This document shows, in pieces, positions 26,886-37,450 of a stretch of 64,000 nt of DNA. Within the stretch, counting starts at the first letter, position 1, and each line of letters begins with the position of its first letter. The notes under the pieces were generated by a model that saw only the letters and a program-made list of their open reading frames with translations, did no database searches and was not told where the DNA came from. The stretch covers positions 26,978 through 90,977 of the forward strand of contig NZ_CABFMN010000070.1 of the NCBI RefSeq assembly GCF_901875635.1. Reading direction: 5' to 3'. The translations under genes were made by a program, and so were the position numbers. This DNA is from Xylophilus ampelinus (GTDB lineage: Bacteria > Pseudomonadota > Gammaproteobacteria > Burkholderiales > Burkholderiaceae_C).

Positions 26886-27368
26886 TCAGAGGCCCAGTTC
26901 TTCCAGCCCGGGGTGGTCGTCGGGCCGGCGGCCGAGCGGCCAATGGAACCGCCGGTCGCCCGATGCGATGGGCAGGTCGTTGATGCTGGCGAAGCGCCGC
27001 TGCATCAGGCCCTGCGGGTTGAACTCCCAGTTCTCGTTGCCGTAGCTGCGGAACCACTGGCCCGAGTCGTCGTGCCACTCGTAGGCGAAGCGCACCGCGA
27101 TGCGGTGGTCGGTGAAGGCCCACAGGCCCTTGATGAGGCGGTAGTCCAGTTCGCGCGCCCACTTGCGCTGCAGGAAGGCGCGCACCTCCTCGCGCCCCCT
27201 GGGGAACTCGGCCCGGTTGCGCCAGAGGGTGTCGGGGGTGTAGACCTGGGCCACGCGGTCGGGGTCGCGCGAGTTCCAGGCGTCCTCGGCGCCGCGGACC
27301 TTCTGGGTGGCAGTGGCCAGCGTGAACGGCGGCACGGGCGGACGGGTTTCGGGCTGGGTGTCGGACAT
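26886..27368 (-). CDS. NTF2-like protein (DUF1348/SnoaL-type)
   Basis: The 160-residue protein matches the DUF1348 family of NTF2-like folds: the N-terminal helix with [19 protein letters not shown], then [10 protein letters not shown], the strand pair [21 protein letters not shown] and [16 protein letters not shown]. The molecular function of the family is not known. It is divergent from a TetR gene, and two identical 20-bp operators occupy the shared promoter, so it is almost certainly that regulator's target. Homologues often appear as single genes next to a TetR regulator in Burkholderiales. Confidence 0.88.
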   Translation of the reverse strand: MSDTQPETRPPVPPFTLATATQKVRGAEDAWNSRDPDRVAQVYTPDTLWRNRAEFPRGREEVRAFLQRKWARELDYRLIKGLWAFTDHRIAVRFAYEWHDDSGQWFRSYGNENWEFNPQGLMQRRFASINDLPIASGDRRFHWPLGRRPDDHPGLEELGL

Positions 27369-27398
27369 GTGAGGGCTCCTGCGGTTGGGCCTGGTTGA

Positions 27399-27418
27399 TG
27401 TAGACAGACCTGTCTACA
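27399..27418. promoter_or_regulatory. TetR operator, copy 1
   Basis: TGTAGACAGACCTGTCTACA has 9-bp complementary arms around a 2-base centre. An identical 20-mer lies at 27440-27459, so the centres are 41 bases apart (about four helical turns). This copy is 31 bases from the start of the NTF2-like gene. Confidence 0.85.
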
Positions 27419-27439
27419 GTAGGCGCCGAAGATAACCCA

Positions 27440-27459
27440 TGTAGACAGACCTGTCTACA
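27440..27459. promoter_or_regulatory. TetR operator, copy 2
   Basis: This is the identical 20-mer to 27399-27418. It ends 8 bases before the tetR-type ATG and so would block its own gene as well as the divergent one. The spacing between copies suggests that two dimers bind to the same face of the helix. Confidence 0.85.
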
Positions 27460-27467
27460 ATCACATC

Positions 27468-28067
27468 ATGCCCTCCCCGACCACCCCTGCCGCCGACCCG
27501 TCGGCACGCGAGCGCATCCTCGCGACCGCGCACGACCTCTTCTACCGGGACGGCATCCGCGCCACTGGCGTGGACCGGCTCATCGCCGAGTCCGGCGTGG
27601 CCAAGCTCACCTTCTACCGGCACTTCGCGAGCAAGGACGCGCTGGTGCGCGAGTTCCTGGATTTCCGCCATCGCCGCTGGATGGCGTGGTTCATCGACGC
27701 GCTGGGCCGCCACGGCGCGGCTTCGCCGGCCGAAGGCAGCGCACGCCTGATGCTGCTGGCCGACGTGCTTCAGGAATGGACCGAACAGCCCGACTTCCGC
27801 GGCTGCGCCTTCATCAACTCGGTGGTCGAGATCGCGCAGGCGCTGCCCGAGGCGGTGGACATCGCGCGCGCGCACAAGGCCGAGATGACGCAGGTGATCG
27901 CCGAGCTGCTGCCCGAGGGCGCGACGCGCGAGCTGCTGGCCGATGCGGCGGCGCTGGTCTTCGACGGCGCGATCGTGCGCGCCCAGATGGCCGGCGATGC
28001 GGCCGGACGCGAGGCGGCGGTGGGCACGCTGCGCACCGTGCTGGGCACGCTGGTGGCGCGGCGCTGA
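27468..28067 (+). CDS. TetR-family transcriptional regulator
   Basis: The 199-residue repressor has an N-terminal helix-turn-helix (about residues 12-60: ARERILATAHDLFYRDGI, TGVDRLIAESGVAKLTFYRHF) and a helical C-terminal ligand domain. It is divergent from the NTF2-like gene, with two identical palindromes between them, so autoregulation and control of that neighbour are likely. The ligand cannot be predicted. The first lines of the family in Burkholderiales are often linked to quinone or aldehyde stress genes, but nothing here shows this. Confidence 0.9.
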   Translation: MPSPTTPAADPSARERILATAHDLFYRDGIRATGVDRLIAESGVAKLTFYRHFASKDALVREFLDFRHRRWMAWFIDALGRHGAASPAEGSARLMLLADVLQEWTEQPDFRGCAFINSVVEIAQALPEAVDIARAHKAEMTQVIAELLPEGATRELLADAAALVFDGAIVRAQMAGDAAGREAAVGTLRTVLGTLVARR

Positions 28068-28090
28068 CGAGGCCAGGCACCGGACGCCTC

Positions 28091-28145
28091 GTTGCTATCG
28101 AATCGATAGCTGGAAGCGCCCGTCCTGCGGGCGTTGCAGCCGATT
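28091..28145 (-). repeat. Dispersed repeat unit, copy R1 (minus orientation)
   Basis: The copy consists of the core GTTGCTATCGAATCGATAGC and a GC-rich hairpin (GCGCCCGTCCTGCGGGCG). It lies between the tetR-type stop and the 3' end of panE. It is inverted relative to copy R2 on the other side of panE. Confidence 0.75.
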
Positions 28146-28169
28146 TTTTCTTGAAAGCCCGGCGGCGCG

Positions 28170-29192
28170 CTAGAGGCCGAGCGCGCGCTGCAATGCAGTC
28201 GAATCCATGCGCACCGGCGGCTTCGGCCAGCCGCCGTCGAGCAGCTCGACCATCTTCGCGTTGCGCGGCGCGCTATGGCCGTGCGCTTCGGCCAGGCGCA
28301 CCACTTCGCCGCTGAGCGCATCGACCTCGGTGCGTCGCCCCAGTGCCACGTCGTCGGCCATGCTCGAGCGGGCCTTGGCATCGACACGCAACATGGGCGC
28401 GGCGATGCGGCGGAACAGCCAGTCGGGCAGGCGCAGCAGCATCGGCAGGCGACGTGGCGACACGGCGGTCATCTGCGCCGGCTCGATGCCGGCAGCGTCC
28501 AGGGCCGCCAGCGCCTCGTCGATGAGTGCCGCGAAGCAGCGGCGGTAGCCGCGGTCCAGCAGTTGCTCGCGCAGCGGCAGGCCCGACAGCGCGTTGACCG
28601 GGTTGTTGAGGTTGAGCAGCAGCTTGCCCCACTGGATCGCCTGCAGGTCGCTGCGCAGGTCGATCGGCACGCCCGCGGCCTCGAAGACCGGCGCCCACGG
28701 CAGCAGGGCGGGGTGCGCCACGCTCGCCAGGCGGCCGGGGGTGCCGCGGTGGTAGGCGCCGGGCGCCAGCTCGGCCACGTTGTAGGGCACCATGCCCGGC
28801 AGCGCCTTGAGCGAGGGCGCGGCGCGCTGCGCGAGGCTGGCGTTGCCGATCCCGTTCTGCAGCGACACGACGGGCGTGCCGGCCGGCAGGGCCGCCGCCA
28901 GTTCGGCCGCGGCCGCGGCGGTGGCGCCGCTCTTCACCGACAACAGCACCAGCGCCGGGCGCACGCCGGCAGGCACCGAGGCGGCCAGCCGCAGGTCGGC
29001 GGCTCGCACGCGGTGGCAGGCACCGTCGCGGTCGGTCAGGGTGAGCCCGTGCGCCGCAAGCGCCTCCAGCACGCGCGGCCGTCCGACGAGGGTGACCGGC
29101 ACGCCTGCCGCCGCCAGGCAGCCGCCCACGTAGCAGCCGACGGCGCCGGCGCCCATCACCAGCACCTCGCCGGGTGCGTCCAGATCATTCAT
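28170..29192 (-). CDS. panE: 2-dehydropantoate 2-reductase-like (PanE/ApbA family)
   Basis: The 340-residue protein has an N-terminal nucleotide-binding motif VMGAGAVGCYVGGCLAAAG and the C-terminal helical ApbA domain with the conserved Lys-containing segment QWGKLLLNLNNPVNALSG. PanE reduces ketopantoate with NADPH in pantothenate synthesis (EC 1.1.1.169), but several paralogues act on other 2-oxo acids, so the exact substrate is open. It starts 8 bases inside the upstream phosphatase gene. Both ends of the gene are bordered by copies of a repeat in inverted orientation (R1 and R2). Confidence 0.85.
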   Translation of the reverse strand: MNDLDAPGEVLVMGAGAVGCYVGGCLAAAGVPVTLVGRPRVLEALAAHGLTLTDRDGACHRVRAADLRLAASVPAGVRPALVLLSVKSGATAAAAAELAAALPAGTPVVSLQNGIGNASLAQRAAPSLKALPGMVPYNVAELAPGAYHRGTPGRLASVAHPALLPWAPVFEAAGVPIDLRSDLQAIQWGKLLLNLNNPVNALSGLPLREQLLDRGYRRCFAALIDEALAALDAAGIEPAQMTAVSPRRLPMLLRLPDWLFRRIAAPMLRVDAKARSSMADDVALGRRTEVDALSGEVVRLAEAHGHSAPRNAKMVELLDGGWPKPPVRMDSTALQRALGL

Positions 29193-29889
29193 GACGAAAT
29201 CGGCCTCCAGCGCCCGCCAGATCGGCGCGAGCAGCTATCGAATCCATAGCAACGGGCAGCTCGGGCGCAGCCAGCGGGTCCTCCTCGATCAGGCGCCAGA
29301 CGCCGCCCGCATGGCCCAGCACCAGCTTCTGGCAGTTGAGCACCGGCGAGCGCTGCTCGAAGGGCCAGAACTGGGCCATCTTGTCGCCATCGCTTTCGCC
29401 GGCCAGGCCCACGCTCTGGCGCACAGCCTGCATGAACTGGCCGTGGCTGAAGAGAAAGACCTCCGCATCGTCCGGCAGCGCAGCCAGACGGGCCAGCGCC
29501 CACTCGGCCCGGCGCAGCACCTGCGAGAAGCTCTCGGCGCCCTCGCCGTCGATGTAGGCCGGGTCTGCGCGCTGCCAGTACGCCTCGACCGAGGGTCGGC
29601 GCTGCGCGCGCGTGGTGTCGGCCCAGTTGGCCGGGCACAGGTAGGTGAACTCGTGGATCGGCCAGATCGCCATCGGCACGCCGGGAAAGCGCACGCAGGT
29701 GGGCTCGGCCGTCTGGCGTGCACGCAGGAAGGGCGAGCTCACGATGTGCGTCGGCTCGCGCCGCCAGCTGCAGGCCACCTCGCGCGCCTGCGAGACGCCC
29801 AGCGGCGTGAGCGGCATCGCGACCAGATCGCGCGTGGGCTGGCCGGCGTTCCCGGTGCTCTGGCCGTGGCGAACAAAGGTCGCACGCAT
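29185..29889 (-). CDS. Histidine phosphatase family protein
   Basis: The 234-residue protein begins with the RHG motif (MRATFVRHGQSTGNAG) of the phosphoglycerate mutase/histidine phosphatase superfamily and has the second catalytic His in LFSHGQFMQAV. Residues about 213-234 (AMDSIAARADLAGAGGRFRH) are encoded by repeat copy R2, so the C-terminus appears to have been extended by repeat insertion. The stop codon then overlaps the panE start. The substrate is unknown: superfamily members act on sugar phosphates or phosphoproteins. Confidence 0.83.
   Translation of the reverse strand: MRATFVRHGQSTGNAGQPTRDLVAMPLTPLGVSQAREVACSWRREPTHIVSSPFLRARQTAEPTCVRFPGVPMAIWPIHEFTYLCPANWADTTRAQRRPSVEAYWQRADPAYIDGEGAESFSQVLRRAEWALARLAALPDDAEVFLFSHGQFMQAVRQSVGLAGESDGDKMAQFWPFEQRSPVLNCQKLVLGHAGGVWRLIEEDPLAAPELPVAMDSIAARADLAGAGGRFRHE
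29198..29255 (+). repeat. Dispersed repeat unit, copy R2, inside the phosphatase 3' end
   Basis: The copy contains AGCGCCCGCCAGATCGGCGC and the core AGCTATCGAATCCATAGCAAC. It lies wholly within the coding end of the phosphatase gene and 6 bases from the panE start. Confidence 0.75.
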
Positions 29890-29912
29890 GGCGCGGGCCG
29901 TGTCGAGGCGCC

Positions 29913-32537
<2,625 letters not shown>

Positions 32538-32864
32538 GGGATGTGGAGGCTGGGGCACCGGCGGCCGGCCGGACCGCCCGGCGACAGGGGTGGCACGGCC
32601 GCTAACTGCTTGATTCGATTGAACATTCGATTATAGGTTTGGGGCCCCCATGCGGCCGATGGCGGCGGGCCGGCCATGCGGGGCCTGCGGGCAAGTGGCC
32701 GAGCGTCCGCGCCGCAAGGGCATGCGGGCGTCCCCGGCTTGCGGCAGGTCAGTCCCGCGACTGCACAATGCGCGTAAGGTGCAGGTCGACGCGGCCCACA
32801 GGTCGCGCCTTGCCCGCGAGAGCCGCCACCGCGGCGCCCGCACCCTGTCACAAGGAGTTTCTGC
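32538..32864. other. Divergent intergenic region of 327 bases, alaS / ferritin-like gene
   Basis: No gene is visible. An AT-rich stretch at 32608-32640 stands out, with TATAAT on the minus strand (32630-32635), a possible -10 box for alaS without a recognisable -35. The ferritin-like gene has a good ribosome site AAGGAG just before its ATG. The rest is GC-rich without clear structure. Confidence 0.4.
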
Positions 32865-33686
32865 ATGGCTGGCTACGAAGCCGCGCACTGGACCATCAAC
32901 GACCTCGACTTCTCGCGCATCGAGCTCGATCGCATCCGCGACGACGACACGCTGTTCTACCTTGCCTGCTCCGCCTCCTTCATCGAGAGCGGCTCCGACC
33001 TCTACACCCACAACCTGGTCGACTTCTTCGCCGGCGACGAGGAGGTCACGGCCTGGCTGCGCGACCACTGGGAGCACGAGGAACTGCAGCACGGCCGCGC
33101 CCTGCGCGCCTACGTCAACCACGTGTGGCCGGAGTTCGACTGGGAGCCGGCCTTCCAGAGCTTCCTCACCGAATACGCGACCTATTGCAAGGTGGAGCTG
33201 CTCGCGCCCACGCGCGGCCTGGAGATGTCGGCCCGCTGCGTGGTCGAGACCGGCACCGCCACCTACTACCGGGCGCTGGCCAAGGCGGCGAGCGAGCCGG
33301 TCTTCGTCGACCTGTGCACCCGCATCGCGACCGACGAGGTCAACCACTACAAGCACTTCTACAAGTTCTTCCGCCGCTATCGCCAGGAGGAACGGCTTGG
33401 CCGCCTGCGCGTGCTGGGCACCGTGGCGCGCCGCACCTGGGAGCTGAAGAGCGAGGACGCCGACTGCGCCCTGCGCCACATCGCGCGCGGCCGCCATCCC
33501 GCCCAGGCCCCCGACCGCGCCTGGCAGCGTGGCCTGAGCAGCCGCGTGAGCCGCACCATCAGCCGCAACCTCAACCCCGGCATGACCCTGAAGATGCTGA
33601 TGCGCCCGCTGGAGCTGCCGACACCGGTGCAGACCGCTCTCCAGGTGCCGATCGAACTCTTCATGCAGCGCGTTTTCCTGCGCTGA
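32865..33686 (+). CDS. Ferritin-like di-iron protein
   Basis: The 273-residue protein has the spacing of a ferritin-like four-helix bundle: E41, E73 and H76 (HEELQH), E128, E158 and H161 (DEVNHYKH), which together could bind two irons. The C-terminal third is Arg-rich and ends in a possible amphipathic helix. Homologues are annotated only as ferritin-like domain proteins; a desaturase- or oxygenase-like role is possible. AAGGAG precedes the start. The gene converges on nlpD with a strong hairpin in between. Confidence 0.8.
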   Translation: MAGYEAAHWTINDLDFSRIELDRIRDDDTLFYLACSASFIESGSDLYTHNLVDFFAGDEEVTAWLRDHWEHEELQHGRALRAYVNHVWPEFDWEPAFQSFLTEYATYCKVELLAPTRGLEMSARCVVETGTATYYRALAKAASEPVFVDLCTRIATDEVNHYKHFYKFFRRYRQEERLGRLRVLGTVARRTWELKSEDADCALRHIARGRHPAQAPDRAWQRGLSSRVSRTISRNLNPGMTLKMLMRPLELPTPVQTALQVPIELFMQRVFLR

Positions 33687-33700
33687 ACCCCGGCGAACAG

Positions 33701-33741
33701 AAACAAAAAATGCCGGACCAGGCTGCGGCCTGGTCCGGCAT
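33701..33741 (-). terminator. Intrinsic terminator of the nlpD operon
   Basis: A 14-bp perfect stem (33710-33723 with 33728-33741, loop TGCG) is followed on the minus strand by TTTTTTGTTT. It ends surE-pcm-nlpD transcription. Only the minus orientation has a T-tract. Confidence 0.9.
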
Positions 33742-33773
33742 CGGTTGAATTCGCCGCGGCGTGGCGCGACGCT

Positions 33774-34694
33774 TCAGCGCGCCGGCAGATACCGCGACGG
33801 ATCGACGGGCTTGCCCTGGCGGCGGATCTCGAAGTGCAGCTTCACCCGATCGGCATCGCTGCTGCCCATCTCGGCGATTTTCTGGCCCTTCTGCACCGAC
33901 TGATCCTCCTTGACCAGCAAAGTCTGGTTGTGGGCGTAGGCCGTCAGATAGGTGTTGTTGTGCTTGAGGATGATGAGGTTGCCGTAGCCGCGCAGGCCCG
34001 CGCCAGCGTAGACCACCCGGCCGTCGGCCGCGGCGAGCACCGCATCGCCGGCCTTGCCGCCGATGTCTAGGCCCTTGTTCTTCACCTCGTCGAAGCCGGC
34101 GATCAGGCTGCCGTGGGCGGGCCAGATCCAGCCCACGTCCTCGTCGCCCGACGCGGCGGCGGCAGGGGCCACCGACGAGGTGGTGACGGGTGGCGTCGGC
34201 TTCACCGCCGGGGCGCTCGCGGCTGCAGCAGGCGCCGTGGTGCCGGTGGCGGCCGACGCACCTGCCGCGGCAGCCGGCGGCATGGACGTGGGGGGAACCG
34301 CCGCCACAGGGACACCGGCAGCCGGGGGAATCACGCGGAGCACCTGGCCCACTTCGATCAGGTCGGGGTTGTCGAGGTTGTTCCAGCGGGCGAGATCGCG
34401 CCAGTTCTGGCTGGTTTCGGACGCGATGCGGCGGATGGTGTCGCCGGGCCGCACGGCGTAGTAGCCAGGTTTGCCCAGGTTCTCGACGCCCGGCAGCGGC
34501 TTGCCGTTGGCATCGGTGATGGGCAGGCCGTTGGGGCCGATGACCGGCCCTGCAGCGGCAGCCGGCGCCTGGCTCATGGTGCCCCGGTCCTCGACGGGCG
34601 CCGGCCCGCGCTTGGCGGTGCTGCAGCCCGCGACTGCCAGCACGAACGCCAACGACGACCACACCAGCCAGCGCCGGTTACCAAAACCCTGCAT
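33774..34694 (-). CDS. nlpD: LysM and M23-like peptidase-domain lipoprotein (NlpD type)
   Basis: The 306-residue protein has a lipoprotein signal (LVWSSLAFVLAVAGC), a LysM domain that binds peptidoglycan (YYAVRPGDTIRRIASETSQN), a long Ala/Pro/Thr-rich linker and a C-terminal M23/LytM domain (GWIWPAHGSLIAGFDE, NKGLDIGGKAGDAV, KLHFEIRRQGKPVDPSRYLP). Catalytic residues look degenerate, as in NlpD, where the protein activates amidases rather than cutting itself. GAAGGA precedes ATG 34694. It ends the surE-pcm-nlpD operon. In many proteobacteria rpoS comes next, but here the next gene is the converging ferritin-like one. Confidence 0.92.
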   Translation of the reverse strand: MQGFGNRRWLVWSSLAFVLAVAGCSTAKRGPAPVEDRGTMSQAPAAAAGPVIGPNGLPITDANGKPLPGVENLGKPGYYAVRPGDTIRRIASETSQNWRDLARWNNLDNPDLIEVGQVLRVIPPAAGVPVAAVPPTSMPPAAAAGASAATGTTAPAAAASAPAVKPTPPVTTSSVAPAAAASGDEDVGWIWPAHGSLIAGFDEVKNKGLDIGGKAGDAVLAAADGRVVYAGAGLRGYGNLIILKHNNTYLTAYAHNQTLLVKEDQSVQKGQKIAEMGSSDADRVKLHFEIRRQGKPVDPSRYLPAR

Positions 34695-34705
34695 GTGTCT
34701 TTCCT

Positions 34706-35479
34706 TCAAGCAATCCCGGATTTTAGAGGGACAAAGTGCACGGCCTCAAGAACACGTCGCTCGATCCCACGGGCATTTTTATCAATGATGACAAGCGTTT
34801 GGCCGCCATTTGCAGAAACCGTCGGAGCTACGATGCGCCCGCCCACGGCCAGCTGTTGGACCCACTCCGCCGGCACATCCTCGCCGCCGGCGGCCGCGAT
34901 GATGCCGGCGTAGGGCGCACCGCGCGCGTAGCCGATGCGGCCGTCGGCCAGCATCAGGTGCACGTTGGCCAGGCGGAAGGGCCGCAGGTTGGCTCGGGCA
35001 CGCTCGTGCAGCCCGCGCAGGCGTTCGATGCTGTACACCTCGCTCGCAACGTGGCTGAGCACCGCGGCCTGGTAGCCGCAGCCGGTGCCGATCTCCAGCA
35101 CGCGGCCGAGGCGCTCCTGCGACTTGCCGGCCAGGGCCGGCGCGCCGAGCAGCAGTTCGGTCATGCGGGCGACGACGTTCGGCTTGGAGATCGTCTGGCC
35201 GAGGCCGATCGGCAGGCTGGTGTCCTCGTAGGCCTGGTTGACGAGGGCACTGTCGACGAAGCGATGCCGTTCCACGGTGCCCATGGCCCGCAGCACCCGC
35301 CCGTCGGCGATGCCCTGCTGGGCCAGCTTCTGGACCATGCGCGCGCGGATGGCTTCAGACGCCATCGAGGGCGTGCTGCTGACCACCGGGCTGGCCGGCA
35401 CGGCCGGCTGGCGGCCGCGCGTGACGGCCGACGCGGTGGGCGTGAGCTTGACCGGGAACGTGGGGCGTTGCTGGGCCAT
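34706..35479 (-). CDS. pcm: Protein-L-isoaspartate O-methyltransferase
   Basis: The 257-residue methyltransferase (EC 2.1.1.77) repairs isoaspartyl residues with S-adenosylmethionine. It contains the PCMT pre-motif VERHRFVDSALVNQAYED, LGQTISKPNVVARM and the SAM-binding motif GRVLEIGTGCGYQAAVLS. An N-terminal extension of about 45 residues (Thr/Pro/Ala-rich) is absent from the 208-residue E. coli enzyme. The gene sits 4 bases after surE and 11 bases before nlpD, the conserved stationary-phase order. Confidence 0.94.
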   Translation of the reverse strand: MAQQRPTFPVKLTPTASAVTRGRQPAVPASPVVSSTPSMASEAIRARMVQKLAQQGIADGRVLRAMGTVERHRFVDSALVNQAYEDTSLPIGLGQTISKPNVVARMTELLLGAPALAGKSQERLGRVLEIGTGCGYQAAVLSHVASEVYSIERLRGLHERARANLRPFRLANVHLMLADGRIGYARGAPYAGIIAAAGGEDVPAEWVQQLAVGGRIVAPTVSANGGQTLVIIDKNARGIERRVLEAVHFVPLKSGIA

Positions 35480-35483
35480 GCGC

Positions 35484-36248
35484 TCAGTCGGCCGCGTCGA
35501 GGCGGGCCACGGCCTCGCCCCACTCGCCCAGGTGCGCGTGGTCGGTCAGGTCGATCTGCAAGGGCGTGAGGGCCACGTGGCCCGCTGCCGTAGCGTGGAA
35601 ATCCGTGCCCTCGCCGCTGTCCTTCGCGCCGCCGGCGCCGGCAATCCAGTACATGGTGTCGCCACGCGGGCTGTCCTGCGTGATGACCTTCTCGGCCGCG
35701 TGCCGGCGACCCAGGCGGCAGACCTTGATGGGCTTGAGCTCGTCCACAGGCCGGTTGGGAACGTTGACGTTGAGCAGCCACGCCGCACCGCCCAGCATCC
35801 GCTCGCGCTCGATGCGCTGCACCAGGCGCTGCGCGACCTGTGCGGCGGCCTCCACGTGCGCCCAGCCCTTCTCGATCTGCGAGATGGCGATGGCCGGAAT
35901 GCCGAAGAGGTAGGCTTCCATCGCAGCGCCGACAGTGCCCGAATAGATGGTGTCGTCGCCCATGTTGGCGCCGTTGTTGATGCCGGAAACCACCAGGTCC
36001 GGCCGATAGTCCAGCAAGCCCTTGAGCGCGATGTGCACGCAATCGGCGGGCGTGCCCGTCACATAGCGGAAGCCGTTGTGCGCCTGGTGCACGTACAGCG
36101 GCGCGGACAGGGTCAGGGCGTTGGACTTGGCGCTGTTGTTGTGCTCCGGCGCGATCACCTCGACGTCGGCGATCTCGGCCAGCGCCTTGTGCAATGCGAC
36201 GATGCCGGGCGCCTGGTGGCCGTCGTCGTTGGAAATGAGAATCTTCAT
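35484..36248 (-). CDS. surE: 5'/3'-nucleotidase SurE
   Basis: The 254-residue protein begins MKILISNDDGHQAPGI, with metal-binding D8 and D9, and has the conserved APEHNNSAKSNALT, GTPADCVHIAL and VVSGINNGANMGDDTIYSGT segments. SurE removes phosphate from nucleoside 5'- and 3'-monophosphates and short polyphosphates (EC 3.1.3.5). The reading frame continues upstream, but the family start is ATG 36248. It begins the surE-pcm-nlpD operon and is divergent from a quinone oxidoreductase gene. Confidence 0.96.
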   Translation of the reverse strand: MKILISNDDGHQAPGIVALHKALAEIADVEVIAPEHNNSAKSNALTLSAPLYVHQAHNGFRYVTGTPADCVHIALKGLLDYRPDLVVSGINNGANMGDDTIYSGTVGAAMEAYLFGIPAIAISQIEKGWAHVEAAAQVAQRLVQRIERERMLGGAAWLLNVNVPNRPVDELKPIKVCRLGRRHAAEKVITQDSPRGDTMYWIAGAGGAKDSGEGTDFHATAAGHVALTPLQIDLTDHAHLGEWGEAVARLDAAD

Positions 36249-36386
36249 GGCAGAACGCGCGATTCTAGGCCGCCGCTGCGGCCGTCCGCGCCGCTCGGGG
36301 CGACGCCGGATCGCGGTCTCGCCAGGGACATCGCGCCCGCAGGAGCGGCCCGTATCATGCGCCGCTTCACAGACGGAGACTTTCGG

Positions 36387-37373
36387 ATGCATGCATGGCT
36401 TTGCGAGGATCCGGTGGGCGTCGACGCGCTCACCTGGAAAGAGTTGCCCACGCCGGAGCCCGGGACGGGCCAGGTGCTGGTGGAGATCCAGGCCGCGAGC
36501 CTGAACTTCCCCGACCTGCTCATCGTCCAGAACAAGTACCAGATCAAGCCGCCCCTGCCCTTCGTGCCCGGCTCGGAATACGCCGGCATCGTGCGGGCGG
36601 TGGGCGAAGGCGTCACGCACCTGAAGGCCGGTCAGAACGTGGCCTGCCTGTCGGGCACCGGTGGCTTCGGCACGCACACCCTCGCACCGGCCGCACTGTG
36701 CATGCCGCTGCCAGATGGCTTTTCGTACGTCGACGCGGCGGCCTTCATCATGATCTACGCCACGTCGTGGCACGCGCTGATCGATCGCGCACAACTCAAG
36801 GCCGGCGAGACGGTGCTGGTGCTGGGCGCCGCGGGCGGTGTGGGCACCGCCGCGATCCAGATCGCAAAGGCGGCGGGCGCGCGCGTGATCGCCGCGGCAT
36901 CCACCGACGAAAAGTGTGCGCTGTGTACATCCATCGGCGCCGATGCGACCATCAATTACAGCACCCACGCCCTGCCGGGCGCATTCCGCGAGGCGGTGAA
37001 AGCAGCCACCGATGGCAAGGGTCCGGACGTGATCTACGACCCGGTGGGCGGCGATTTCGCCGAGCCAGCATTCCGGTCCATCGCGTGGCGCGGTCGTTAT
37101 TTGGTGGTGGGATTCGCCTCTGGCCCTATTCCCTCGCTCCCACTCAATTTGATGCTGCTCAAGGGTGCGTCGCTGGTGGGCGTGTTCTGGGGCGATTTCG
37201 CCAAGCGCGAGCCCAAGGCCAATGCGCAGATGATGGCCGAACTTGCACAATGGTATGCACAAGGCAAGGTCAAGCCCGTCATCGACCGCACCATGCCGAT
37301 GGCTGAATTGAAGGCGGCCTACGCGCACATGGGATCGCGCGGCGTGATGGGCAAGCTCGTGCTTGTCAACTGA
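36387..37373 (+). CDS. NADPH:quinone oxidoreductase-type zinc-free MDR
   Basis: The 328-residue medium-chain dehydrogenase/reductase has an N-terminal GroES-like domain (VEIQAASLNFPDLLIVQNKY) and a Rossmann domain with VLGAAGGVGTAAIQIAKAAGA. The Cys and His that bind zinc in alcohol dehydrogenases are missing, as in quinone oxidoreductases (EC 1.6.5.5) and related enoyl reductases. GGAGA precedes the ATG by 7 bases. It is a single gene, divergent from surE and closed by a strong bidirectional terminator. The physiological acceptor is unknown. Confidence 0.88.
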   Translation: MHAWLCEDPVGVDALTWKELPTPEPGTGQVLVEIQAASLNFPDLLIVQNKYQIKPPLPFVPGSEYAGIVRAVGEGVTHLKAGQNVACLSGTGGFGTHTLAPAALCMPLPDGFSYVDAAAFIMIYATSWHALIDRAQLKAGETVLVLGAAGGVGTAAIQIAKAAGARVIAAASTDEKCALCTSIGADATINYSTHALPGAFREAVKAATDGKGPDVIYDPVGGDFAEPAFRSIAWRGRYLVVGFASGPIPSLPLNLMLLKGASLVGVFWGDFAKREPKANAQMMAELAQWYAQGKVKPVIDRTMPMAELKAAYAHMGSRGVMGKLVLVN

Positions 37374-37388
37374 CGCTCGACAGGCGCA

Positions 37389-37424
37389 AAAAACAAAGGC
37401 CCGCGAATGCGGGCCTTTGTTTTT
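37389..37424. terminator. Bidirectional intrinsic terminator
   Basis: A 16-bp perfect stem around the loop GAAT carries A-runs on the left and T-runs on the right, so it can stop transcription from both the oxidoreductase gene (+) and the hns-like gene (-). Confidence 0.92.
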
Positions 37425-37450
37425 AGCCTGCGCGATGCGCCGGCGGCGGC

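Noticed and set aside
35484..37328. A 614-codon minus-strand frame containing surE
   Set aside because: The upstream part is the antisense of the quinone oxidoreductase gene. SurE starts at 36248 with the family N-terminus.
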